In this document: piece after piece, positions 33,701 through 44,471 of the stretch
Layout of the letters: each line of letters opens with the position of its first letter
Numbering within the stretch: position 1 is the stretch's first letter
Source: Trichosphaerium sp. ATCC 40318
Taxonomy: Eukaryota > Discosea > Flabellinia > Trichosidae
Length of the DNA stretch: 64,000 nt
Assembly (NCBI GenBank): GCA_038496445.1
Contig: JALMLS010000420.1
Location: 186,001 to 250,000, forward strand
Direction of reading: 5' to 3'
The notes under the pieces: generated by a model
The model's database searches: none
What the model was told of the DNA's origin: nothing
The model's input: only the letters and a program-made list of their open reading frames with translations
Made by a program: the position numbers and the translations under genes

Positions 33701-34705
33701 AATATCACTTATTGTTGAACCATTACCAAGCAACCTTGAAAGGTGTAAAATCGTGGTAATCTAAAAACTAGAAGAGTTTTTGTTGTTACAAGTTTGTCCC
33801 TTTTTTTGGTTGTTTTATGTCATGATAAAGAATACTGGGATAGCGTAAAGACTTTCAAGTTGTTAACATTAGTACGAATCAAATTTTAAGCAAAGGTTCC
33901 CTTGCTCTGACACTGCCTTTGTAGCTGGTATATCACTGTCCTCAAAACAAAGCGCTGAAGGAGTTCACATGTTAACAGTACACAAAGAGACTGGTTCCAT
34001 GACATTTGAATGTATCAAAGAGTCTCCATTCAATTTCGATTCGAGAGTATGTTTTGCAAACAGGTTATTCTAACCACGGAGTTTGTAAAGTATCATGAGA
34101 ACAGGAAACACTTTCAAAGTATCTTCCTGTTCACACAAGTACATTTGAGTCAATAAATGACGATTATCGATGTCAGTTCATGGCTAACAAAGGCGGAACA
34201 ACAGAAGGTATTTTTTTTGTAAATGATGAGATGCTTGTATTCGAACCAGCAACAAAGTACGCACTTGAATCTTTACTAAACTAGACGAGTCCTCTACTGT
34301 GCTGAATAATAACTCAATCATTTGTTATTTAGACCAAAAAGTTCATGCACCACATCTTTTAGAGAAATCTCAGCATGGTGCGAGAATTCATTTGATTGAC
34401 GAAAGAGGAGTTGATGGTATTAAAAGCTACAAACATTTGTATTTCAAATAAATCAGATACTTTTTGTTTAGCAACTCAGTTTAGTAACTACCAGTTTGAT
34501 GAAACTAGAAATTGCAAGGAAACACGCATTAGGTTTGAGCTTTACAACAACTCAATTTGTTTGGTAGTCTCGTCATACGCTTTGTAATATCAGAGTTTCT
34601 TCAATACTGTTAAATGGGACGCTGTAGAAGGGAACACAGGCGCAACAACGTACATTACAGTAAGCTCTATGCAGTGGCTTTCTGTAGTGTGTGACACATT
34701 GATTT
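33325..34705. repeat. Direct duplication, two blocks of about 230 bp
   Basis: Block 1 (33325-33560) and block 2 (34475-34705) share long identical runs such as GTAATATCAGAGTTTCTTC and GAAGGGAACACAGGCG. They lie in the same orientation about 1.15 kb apart. Confidence 0.8.
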
Positions 34706-35066
34706 GCCTTGATGGTACGTCTACTAGTGCTGTACATGTTGTGATTCAAGGCTTTTGTACTCGTAAATAGTTGATATCCTTGAAAACATGAAGTTTACAA
34801 TTTTGTGAATGTAGTTTGAGAAAGATACAACTGTCACGCTTTGTGTATATGAGAACGAACTTATTGCTTATTGTATGTCATCAACCCTGTGTTTGAGCAA
34901 AAGGCTGTCAAGACCACTGCCTTACAAATGTAGCATTCTTGATGTCGCGTCAGTTCGTATCTTTCAAGTACCTAAACCAGTATCTGCTCTGCAGAATCCT
35001 GTTCCTTTCGCTGCTTTTTGGTTGTACACAGGCAATCAATTCGCATATCAACCTTTTTACAATTAA
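33880..35066 (+). CDS. Unrecognised multi-exon gene
   Basis: Several exons join to a plausible protein, but the 5' end is not fixed. Readable segments in order: CSDTAFVAGISLSSKQSAEG, HMLTVHKETGSMTFECIKES, FESINDDYRCQFMANKGGTT, FFVNDEMLVFEPATKYALE, HGARIHLIDERGVDDTFCLA, QFSNYQFDETRNCKETRIRF, SFFNTVKWDAVEGNTGATTY, SSMQWLSVVCDTLICLD, and the last exon FEKDTTVTLCVYENELIAYC to WLYTGNQFAYQPFYN, stop TAA at 35064-35066. Short strands and scattered cysteines suggest a beta-rich fold. No family is recognised and no function is proposed. The kinase gene starts only 48 bp downstream on the same strand. Confidence 0.45.
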
Positions 35067-35113
35067 GCGAGTGGAAAACTGTAAACTAACCAAATTGACC
35101 CAACTTTTTACGG

Positions 35114-38100
35114 ATGAAGGCCACCGCGTACGAGAATATTACTCGACAGGGTATAGTAGACCCTTCGGTGGTGTCTCCTAGCAATCGACCTGCGATAGAA
35201 TCAAGGCACGTGAATTAAAGCAAAAAACCACCACAAAACCTTTCTCTTTGACTCTCAACTTGATTGTGACTGCAGTATATAGGGTAAGAGAAATAAAAGA
35301 GCACATGCAATCTCTACAAAGTCTGATGGGATCAAAATCACCACCTTCAACAGCTAGACGTGTTAGTAGTGAGAAGGATGCTTCCTTTTTGAGAAATCAG
35401 GCAATTCAAAGTTATATTAAATCAAACGATAAGCTCCGACGGCGTAATGAGTATCTTAGAGGAAAGTTAAAGGAAGAGCAATTACGTTCTAGGTAAAAAA
35501 ACAAAAGTACAAACAAGTATAAGTACACTTTTTGGTTTATTAATACTGTTTGTTTGAAAAAACTTTTTTTCAAAATATCACGTGATAACGAAAAGGGTTA
35601 CGTGTAAATTTTTTTTTTTTCAAATTGAACACACGTCCGTAAGGTCACGAAAAAAAAAAAAAAAGAAGTTTCAGATTGAATTTACTTAAATGGTAAATGT
35701 GCTCGACGTGATGTTGTTTTTAGGGAGTATAAACGAAGGTATGGAAATACGCTTAAGCAAGTAAAATACAACAGCGAGACAATAGCGATGCTAGAGAATC
35801 AATTAGAGAAGTTTATTGAACTAGCGAATAACAGTCAGGATCAAATTCGCGCAATGCAAAAAGAAAACGAGCTACAGCGTCAATATATCGCGACATTAGA
35901 AGCTAGGAAGGGACATGGTCCTAAGTCCCTTAGAAATGGTCCAGTATATAATATTAGAACAAGATCACCTAATGGAAAAAGCCGCGATAGTGGTGCTGGC
36001 GAAGAAAACAGTTCTGAAGAGCAAAGCCTAGAAAAAACAGCGGTACGAACCTTTTTTTTGTTGTTTTTTTTGTGGTTTTTTTTGTTACCCACGTGTTGTG
36101 TTATACAGCCGATAAATAATTTTTATATAGTCTGGTCGTGTGCGTTTACATAAGAGACATAGATCCCAGTCTTTTGATCAACTTGTATTCGGGAAAAAAA
36201 TCGATAAGTTGAAAAAACAGCAAAGTGATGAAAACGAGTCTAGATCACTCCGTAAAAGCGATGATCCTAATAGATATAAGCCACTAAAGAGTGACAATAC
36301 TCCAGAAAAGTATAAGCACGCTAGAAAGGGAAGTAGAAGTCCACGAAATAGGCGGAAAAGAGATGGAGATGTTTCTCTTGCAAAACGTTTTATTGCAGAG
36401 CAAGACAAACGTGCCTTGCGTACAAGATCTCTGGGTTCTCCAGGAGGTAAAAAAAAACCAACTCAATAATTTAAACACAAAAGCAAAATACTAATACATT
36501 ATTTTTCTAGCAATGCGTGCGCGTCGTAAAGCTCAAGGTGAGTGGTTTTCCTTCTTTTGAAATATTCAAAAAACTTATATTTTTGTTAAGAAGAGGAAAA
36601 GTCTGAGAACGATAAGGATAAACGTGCTCATACAGCAAAACATGATACGAAAAAAATTCAAGAAATTGCAAAAGCAGCACTTATACAAAAAGCCAAAGAA
36701 CTCGCTGAAAAATCCGAAGAAACTCATGAACGCACGTGCAAAGATTTCTTTGTGGATAGATTTTCTTATTTTCTGACATTCTGCCTTCATTAGAACGTCC
36801 GGAGCCTATCGAAACTGTTGAGCCGGAATCAGATGTCCAAACAACTGATACTGAAGAAGACCATAAAGATGGTATGTATACAGTTTTATTAATCAAGTGT
36901 TTTGAGAAAAAATAGAATTCTATTAATGTGTTTCAACTTTAGCGCTTTCTAGACGTCTTACAAAGTATGAAGAGTCTTGGAGGATAAACTATGAAGATTT
37001 ATATTTCATATCTGAGCTAGGAAAGGGTACTTCTGCTACTGGTAAGTAATATAATTTCGGTCGATTTCAGTTTCTTCAGAATTGATAAAATGTTGGTTTT
37101 TGACTTTTTTGGTTTAGTGTACAAAGGAACATACAAGAATCAAGCAGTTGCTATCAAAGTGCTAAGATTACCTGAAAGGAGACAATATATGGCTGATTTT
37201 AAAAAAGAGTTAGAAGTAGTAACGTATGTGCTTTTTGAAAAGGCTTTCTTTTTTCATTTTGCTCTAACCTTTTGTTAAAGGACTATTCGTGCACCTAATA
37301 TAGTGCACTTCTTTGGTGCCACTCTAGGAGAGCCTCACTGTTGTATGGTTTTGGAATTATGCAAAAACGGTGATTTGTTTCATTTACTTGGTAATAAATC
37401 GATTGACATCACGTGGGACAGGTAATAAAATACAACAACAAGAGTTCCCAAGTATCAAAAAAACCTATTAACATTATTTTATAGAGTGCTACAATGGATT
37501 ACTGATACTGTTGTGGGTATTAATACATTACATCAATGGACACCTCAGATTGTTCACAGAGATCTAAAAACGCTTAATCTACTAGTATGTTTGATCTTGC
37601 CTTTAGCAGAGACACCTGATATTAAAAACGAAATTTAGGCTGATGAGAATTTCCGTGTTAAAGTTTGCGATTTCGGTCTTAGCCGATTTACGAATGGAGA
37701 GCACACGTTAACGACCCTTGGTCGCCTGAGAGGAACTTATGCATACACAGCTCCTGAAGTATACCTTGGAAAGACTTTTTCAACAAAGTCAGACGTGTAC
37801 AGGTTAGAACGAAATCAATAGTATCAGTCTTTTTCTTATTTTTTTAAACTTAGTATTGGTGTAATTCTTTGGGAAATGGTGATAAGGTGTATGTCAGGTG
37901 ATCATCAGCGACCGTTTGCAGAGTATAAGGCTATGTTTTCGCGACCTTTCCAAATCATTATCCAAGTGCGTTGTGGTGTTCCTCACTTCTTTTTTTCCAT
38001 AACAAACTTTTAAGGCTGCTACGAAGAAGCGAAGACCTACAATCCCGCCAAAGACACCTGTACGTAACACGTGATTTTCCATCATCTATACATCCAACAC

Positions 38101-38589
38101 CTTACAATGCATAGTCTCCTGTTTTTGGTATGATTCAAGTATGTTGGGCACCTCTACCAGAAGACAGACCGAGTTGCGAGCAGCTATTGAGTATGTTATT
38201 GTTTGTAATTTTTTCTGTTTATTAAGTGGTTTCTTGAAGGCATGTTAAAAACGATTCGAGAAGAGTACGCTTCACATAAACAAGAATGGGATAATACGTG
38301 CCATGATTCTCCAGATGTTATACCTGTTCTTAAGCCTCCACCAAAGTTAATCAAAGAGATTAAAGCGAAAGGAAGTAAATCAAAAAGTAAGCACAGTGGT
38401 TTTTCTTTTTTTTTTTTTTCAATGGTTTTGAGCTCTGTTGACTTTTACTCCTTTTTAGCAAACGTTGTGGGTAAATTATTCAAGAGAAGAGGTTCCAAGG
38501 TACCTCCTAAAAGTAAAGACAAGGATTATAAAGACTCCTCAAAAGATGTTGGATTCAGATCTTCTTCCGAAACATTGGGCACATCATAA
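35114..38589 (+). CDS. TKL-like protein kinase with N-terminal coiled coil
   Basis: ATG 35114 gives MKATAYENITRQGIVDPSV, then a coiled coil (REIKEHMQSLQSLMG, LENQLEKFIELANNSQDQIR, MQKENELQRQYIATLEARK), a long basic Ser/Arg/Lys region (KRHRSQSFDQLVFGKKIDKL, ARKGSRSPRNRRKRD), and a kinase domain. Kinase motifs: LGKGTSATVYKGTY (P-loop), AVAIKVLRL (lysine), ELEVVTTIRAPNIVHFFGAT, VLELCKNGDLFHLL, IVHRDLKTLNLL, VCDFGLSRF, TYAYTAPEVYLGKTFSTKSD, VYSIGVILWEM and EDRPSCEQLL. All catalytic residues are present, so it is likely active; the sequence looks tyrosine-kinase-like (TKL). The C-terminal tail is Lys/Ser-rich (KLFKRRGSKVPPKSKDKD). The first intron (35206-35282) is GC-AG with donor AAG|GCACGTGA; a second GC-AG intron at 36732-36793 is likely. 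Confidence 0.85.
35206..35282 (+). other. GC-AG intron in kinase gene
   Basis: The donor is TCAAG|GCACGTGAAT and the acceptor is TATATAG. It joins SNRPAIES to RVREIKEHMQSL in frame. Without it the first exon would end at TGA inside the CACGTGA. Confidence 0.65.
36732..36793 (+). other. Probable GC-AG intron in kinase gene
   Basis: Donor GAAC|GCACGTGC and acceptor CATTAG keep the frame into RPEPIETVEPESD. An alternative GT-AG reading (TTT|GTGGAT to CGGAG) also keeps a frame, so this one is less certain. Confidence 0.4.
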
Positions 38590-38900
38590 CCTTTTTTTTT
38601 TTATTATTGTCATAGTATATAACCACAAGCGCTCTTAACACTCTTCACATGCTGTAACATTTTAAAAACTGCAACAATATGATAATACCTATTCATGTTG
38701 TGCCACAAAAACGTTGTAGATCATATCTGAGCAACCTTGTAAATGAGTAAAAACGAAAACAAAAAACCTCGTTGACTTAGTTAAATAAATCATAAGTCAC
38801 AAGCAAACTTTACTCAGATCTATCTCTAGAGTTTTGTAGATTCACAGAATCCATTTTTGACAGTTTATTAGAAGTTCTACCAGGAGAACACTGCTGCGAG
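38590..38900. other. Intergenic, kinase to P450
   Basis: AT-rich spacer holding the kinase 3' end and the P450 promoter, both plus strand. No motif stands out. Confidence 0.45.
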
Positions 38901-41180
38901 ATGATATTTCTGTTGTCTGTAACTGTTTTTGTAACAGTAGTGGTTGCATTTATCTTGGTACTGCATTAGACGACGTTTTTGTGGTTTTTAACGCGTTGTA
39001 GAGGGCATTAACACCATTTTACAGATTGAGACATATACCTGGCCCAAAAGTGTTGCCACTCTTCGGTACTAACTGCTACGCGCCAGTAAGCGTACTAAAA
39101 CGGCTAACACGATGCAGGTAATTTGCTTTCATTTAAAACTGAGCAATATCCTATTCTGTACCATAAATGGGCGAAGCAGTACGGCGGAGGTGCGTATGTA
39201 TGTTTAGTGGCAACATTTAACTGTTTTTCTACAGTTTATCGTGTATGGATGGGTACAAAGCCTATGGTTATTGTCACAGATCCACGTACGCTTGGAGAAC
39301 GTATGACGACTTTGTTGATGCCTCGCTAGATGTCATTCACGACATTTCCTTGAAACGGTTTGAAAACTGGCGAAACCGCCCTCCACAGCAAGTAAGTATT
39401 ATATACTAACCAGAAAATATAAATTTATCTGTCTAGCATCTAGTATATTTCAGTATTTTGATGAAAGTTATTAACTAACATTATTTTAGATAAAACCACG
39501 TGAAAAACGTGATTTGCTGTGGACTAGAGATGATGACTGGAAGTCTATGCGTAGGGCTGTAGCTCCTTCTTTCAATACAATTAATTTAAAGAGTATGCTG
39601 GATGTTATGAATGACCATGCAAGGGTGTTTGTTGAAAAGCTAAAACTAATGACAAAAGAACCAGAAATTGATGTATATCAGATGATTGGCAAGTTCACTT
39701 TGGATGTTATAGGTACACCTTGTGATATTATTTAACTGATATATGTATCTCATTAATTGTAATTCAGGTTCTACTGCATTCGCTGCACAACTTCGTTGTC
39801 AAGAAAACGAAGGACATGCCCTGGCAAGAGCAGCACGTGTATTATTTGATAATAGTGGTATTTTGGCTCCAAAAGGTGGATGGCTTGTGACATTGATAAC
39901 AACTGCTTTCCCTTTCACAGTGCCTATAATATCTAAATACTTTCCAAGTGATGCAATGAAGAAATTGCGATCATCGTTGAAAGTAGTAGGTACTCCTGCA
40001 ACGAAGTCTATTTTTTCTGTCATTTTTTTTTCTTCGTTTTTCTTTTGGTCTTCCAGGCTTTTAGTTCGTACTGACTCTTCGTCTCATCTCTTATTTAGAT
40101 AGCCATACATTAGAGATACTTACCAAACGCAATAAAGCTACTGAAGAGCATGCTGACTTTTTATCATTACTGCTAAAAGCAAAAGACAAAGAAACAGGAA
40201 GATCTTTGACTCACGAAGAAATACGTGATCAGGTTAACCTGTTTATGCTTGCTGGTTATGATACAACAGCTAATTCTATAGCATGTACAATATATAACCT
40301 AGCAAAGCATGAGAAGGTGCGTTAGACTCAAATGCTGTTGTAAACCTCAAATACTAATACTATAGCTTAGATATGTGAAGAAGTTGTCGAAGAAATTGAA
40401 CAAGGTAAGTTTTTTGAGGATACAAGCGCCTCTGGTCACTTATGGATACTTACTTACTACTTACTGTTTAGTAATGGGTGATGATCAGCCAACCTTTAAC
40501 ACTTTGCTTAACCTCAAAAAGCTCACAATGGCGTACAATGTTAGCTTTTTTTTTTACGTGTATAAAAACCAAAACGAGGACTAATTTAATGGTAACAGGA
40601 ATCCCTTCGTTTATATCCTCCTGGACCTATGATGCTCCGAGAGACAGTCAAAGAAACTGTAATTGGTGGCTATTATATCCCACGTGCGTTCATCATCACA
40701 ACATCACGTGATTGTCATTGAAGCATATCTACCAACTTTTTCATTTAGGAAACACTGTTATAAGTATGCCTACATATGCAATGCATAGACATGCCAAGTA
40801 TTGGCCAGATCCAGATGCTTTTAAACCTTTCGAAAGGTGGTCTGAAGAAGCAATATCTAAGAGATCAAAGTTTGTATTTTTTCCTTTTGGCATTGGGCCA
40901 AGAAGTTGGCAAGTTGTTTTTTTCATAGAACTAAGTTTGCTAATGTCGGACTAGCATCGGCTTTAGATTTGCTGAAATTGAAGCAAAAATTGTTCTTCTG
41001 CAACTACTAAGACATTTTAAGTTCGAGCTAACTCCAGGGCAAGATCCATTGGTACGTCATACTTGCATTGCACAAAACTGTACTTGAAAAATTGAGTTAA
41101 CCTTTTTCATATAGCGCTTACGTTCTGGCATTACTATGGGTCCTGCTAATGGTGTAAAAGTAAAAGTGTCCCTGAGGTGA
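38901..41180 (+). CDS. Cytochrome P450, membrane-anchored
   Basis: Haem-thiolate monooxygenase. An N-terminal anchor (MIFLLSVTVFVTVVVAFIL) is followed by the Pro-rich hinge LRHIPGPKVLPLFGG, then HKWAKQYGG, YRVWMGTKPMVIVTDP, WTRDDDWKSMRRAVAPSFN, the I-helix MLAGYDTTANSIACTIYNLA, the K-helix ESLRLYPPGPMML, MPTYAMHRHAKYWPDPDAF and the haem loop FFPFGIGPRSCIGFRFAEIE. Ten or so exons, stop TGA 41178-41180. The overall pattern suggests the CYP3/CYP4 type clans; the substrate is unknown. The haem cysteine codon is split by a GC-AG intron (40909-40954). The gene is convergent with a second P450 98 bp away, but the two are not close copies. Confidence 0.9.
40909..40954 (+). other. GC-AG intron splitting the haem cysteine codon
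   Basis: The donor is AGTTG|GCAAGTTG and the acceptor is GACTAG|C. TG plus C restores the invariant Cys in PFGIGPRSCIGFRF. No GT donor nearby restores it. Confidence 0.8.
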
Positions 41181-41277
41181 GGGTATTTAATGACAATAAC
41201 ATAATAATAAACCAGGTAACCTTGTTACAGCGAAGTGAAAGGGGTTTTTTTTAATGAAATTAGTTGAAATACACATA

Positions 41278-43302
41278 TCAATTTCTGAGCGTCATTTCAA
41301 CTTTTACACCTTCCTTTGGTATAACAGTGAATGATTCACTCTGTGGTATAGGCCATGTTCTATTATCTGGCCATCCAAACTTAAATTTTTGAATAAGACG
41401 AGAAGTAGCTAATAAAATCTCTGCTTCAGCAAATGACTTTCCAACACAAATCCTAAGTCCAGCTCCAAATGGAGAATACCTGTATTTGAGAAAAAAAAAA
41501 ATTAGAAAAAAACAAGAATTGTTTCTATCTGTGTACTGCCGTTCAAAAATGAAATTTTTAAGTTTCTTACCCATGTAGTGGTATATTCTTTGCGTTTTCT
41601 TGTGAGAAACGAGATGGTTTATATTTATATGGTTCAGGGTATACTTTAGGGTTAAAATGAGACATAAAGAGAGACATCATAACTACTGACTAAATGGGTG
41701 TTAAGTCAGCTTTTAAACGTTTTTAAAGGATCTCGTACCCCTTTGGGAATATTATGTGATCCTACTTGTACATCCTTAACAAGTTGACGACGTACACTTG
41801 CACCTGAAGGGTACATTCGCATTGCTTCTTTAACACATTGACGTAAGTACTTAAAGTTTTTTACATCAGAGTATTTTGGCTGAGACTCTACGCCACCCAT
41901 GTGCTTTACAACTTCATCAAAAACTTTTTGTTGATCTTCAGGGTGTTTAGCTAGACACCCTATGGTATAAGACAATGCATTCGATGTTGTCTCTGCGCCA
42001 GCTAAGCTGTAGTTTTTGTAAGAAAAAACCTAAGCAAAAAACTGATAGCAAGAAACGTACACAAATGTGAAACATTCATCAAGCACTTCCTTTGGAGTTA
42101 GGTATCTTCCTTCCTTCTTTATTGATATCAAAATATCCAGTAAGTCACTCTTCTTACGATCAATATCTTCCTAAAAACAACAAGTTGAGCTAAAATGTGT
42201 GTTGTTCTTTTTTTGTTTGAAGCAAGTTCTTTGAAAAAAAAACCCAATCACTTTCCAATCAGAGCGTCTCACATACCCTGCTTTCTCTTGCCTCCATTTT
42301 CTTGTTAATTATATCAAAGCATACTCTTTCAACGAGTTTTCTTGCTTTGACAATCTTTCTTTGAGGCGCAAACGGAATAAACTCCAAATACTTTGATAAT
42401 TCTAAAGGTTCCTGAACACGGAAGATTGTTTCCTTCATGAGCACTTCTATAGCTTCCTGAACCTTTGATCTATTTCCAAATATAGCTAACACAATCAGTA
42501 CAACCATTAAAACATCAAACGGGGTCCAATAAACTCGCTAACAGCGCGAAATATAGAAAAACTGTCAAAGTTGAAAAAAACCAAAAAAAGCTGTTTACCA
42601 TTAAACTCGAAGCTGAATGCAGCTTTGCCAATGACATCCAGCGTAAGGTTTCTATACTCCTCGTACATATCCACAAGCGTTCTTGGTTTTGATACTTTGG
42701 ATTCTAGTTTTTTCGCCAACTGGTCTACACATTCTACCATAGACCACGTAATACGCTCTAACGACTTACTGTGAAACACAGGGGATATTAAACGGCGGTG
42801 TTGATTCCATTTTACGCCTTCTTGCATAAAAAGCCCTTCGACCCCAAAAGTAGTCGCTACTACGCGACTAAATCCTATCGTAATGCGTTAGACATTGTTT
42901 TACGAATTTTTTGTGTTTACTGTAACCGCGAACGTTTGTCGAGCGTAGAACCTTTGTCATCCATTCGAGGTTATTTATAAAGTATATAGAGCGTCCAGGG
43001 AAGGAAACGTTAATCTACAAAAACAATTGTTTGATTGAATGACATTTACGTCATGAGCGTACAATGTCGCCGCATTGATCATGCCATCTCCTCACGCAGC
43101 GGTGCAGTGATCCTTCTTGTTTTATTTGCAGTGCATGACCGAAAAACCAATGAAAAGGCTCCGGTCGGGGTACAGTAGCTACTGGCTTAGGTATGCGTAA
43201 CTAATATATAAAATTGAGCGCTGTATACGTTGTAATCCTACATACCTGCCAATATAGTAATAAAACGATGGTAACGGCGCCTAGTAGCAGTTCTACGAGC
43301 AT
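41278..43302 (-). CDS. Cytochrome P450, membrane-anchored (second gene)
   Basis: ATG at 43302 opens the anchor MLVELLLGAVTIVLLLYWQ, then VPRPEPFHWFFGHALQ, DIINVSFPGRSIYFINN, WMTKVLRSTNVRGFSRVV, MQEGVKWNQHRRLISPVFHS, LDVIGKAAFSFEFN, EDIDRKKSDLLDILISIKKE, the I-helix VLAGAETTSNALSYTIGCLA, the K-helix KEAMRMYPSGASVRRQL, FNPKVYPEPYKYKPSRFS, and the haem loop YSPFGAGLRICVGKSFAEAE. It ends VEMTLRN at 41278. All motifs are intact. About nine introns. A rearranged fragment of this gene (I-helix exon lost) sits at 59435-59920 on the opposite strand, inside the E arm of the inverted duplication. Confidence 0.9.
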
Positions 43303-43429
43303 ACCGCATTAAATGAATCAATATTGGTATTTCGAAAGTCTTTAGTGACACAAAGCGTTTTCAGATAAAAGAGCGTTTGTGTTGTTCTAGTAGCTCCTCG
43401 CCCTCATACTTTTTTCCTTTATCCGAACA

Positions 43430-44248
43430 ATGAGTCGTCAGCCTTGTGCAAAGAGAGAACCTTTAAAGATAGCAAGACTCACAACAAAAGACGTTGACGC
43501 AACGACCAAGGCGTTTGTAGATGTCTGGATGGATTCTAACACGATTGTAAAGGTAAAATAATCTTTTTTTTTTAACTCTTTGTTTTGCTTGCTACTAACG
43601 CTACGGGGAACCTCAGGCGTTGAAGATACCACGAAGGGAGTTGATACCGTATTTAAGCCTTGTCGTGAAACAAGCTTCTTTATATCCTTCAGTACGCTTA
43701 AACACAATAATAAATATCCTCACGCGTCGTAATAGGTTATTGCAAAGGTTGGAGAACGTATTGTGGGGTTTTTCCTTTGCTTTGATTTTCAGGATAAAGA
43801 TATTTTTGAATCGAGGTACATGTCAAGAAAAGTACAAATATGGAAGTCTTTCATAGGTGCTTGTGAAGACGAATCTACAAATGTTTTATATGATATGGGT
43901 ATACCTCTAAGTAGAGGTAATATTATATATGGCGTTGCAGGTGGCATGGATAGTGAGTATAGATCATCAAGACATTTTTATAAACTAGTTAGCGCTTTTG
44001 TTTCTAGCGTTCATGGAGCTGGTTATAATTATGCTTACGCTATTCAAACACATCCTTCGACTGTCACAAGTCCTGTAGCTGGACCTGGTATACATTATAA
44101 ATCGTGGAATTCCTTTAAACTACCTGATGGTAGCAAACCGCTGGCACATGTTAGAAGACCTTCTACAGCAAAAGTTACATTGGCCACTTTTTCAGACAAC
44201 TTTTTACAATCTCAGTATCCAAAGGAGAGGTTAAGGGCAAGACTGTGA
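43430..44248 (+). CDS. Unrecognised protein, three exons
   Basis: ATG 43430 (MSRQPCAKREPLKIARLTTK, FVDVWMDSNTIVK), then ALKIPRRELIPYLSLVVKQA, then after a second intron DKDIFESRYMSRKVQIWKSF, GIPLSRGNIIYGVAGGMDSE, HGAGYNYAYAIQTHPSTVTS, GPGIHYKSWNSFKLPDGSKP and LAHVRRPSTAKVTLATFSDN. The start looks like an acetyltransferase lead-in (LTTKDVDATTKAF) but the rest does not confirm a GNAT fold. Function unknown. Its last 30 bp are copied at 59400-59432, where the inverted duplication is joined to a P450 fragment. Confidence 0.55.
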
Positions 44249-44471
44249 CTGAGCTAAACGTATAGTTCATAAAAATAAAAGATTATTGTACAAATAAGTT
44301 GCGAATCTGTCCTTTTGAGGAGACGTACAAAAACCTAACAAATTAAGAATACAATAGCTCGTTTTGAATATAAAGAAGTGTTTATTTACTGGAGGGTAAT
44401 GAAATCATTCCCTTATTATTGAGAATGTTTCACCCTCATTCTCTTTTTTTTGATTGAGCTAGGTTTGTACC

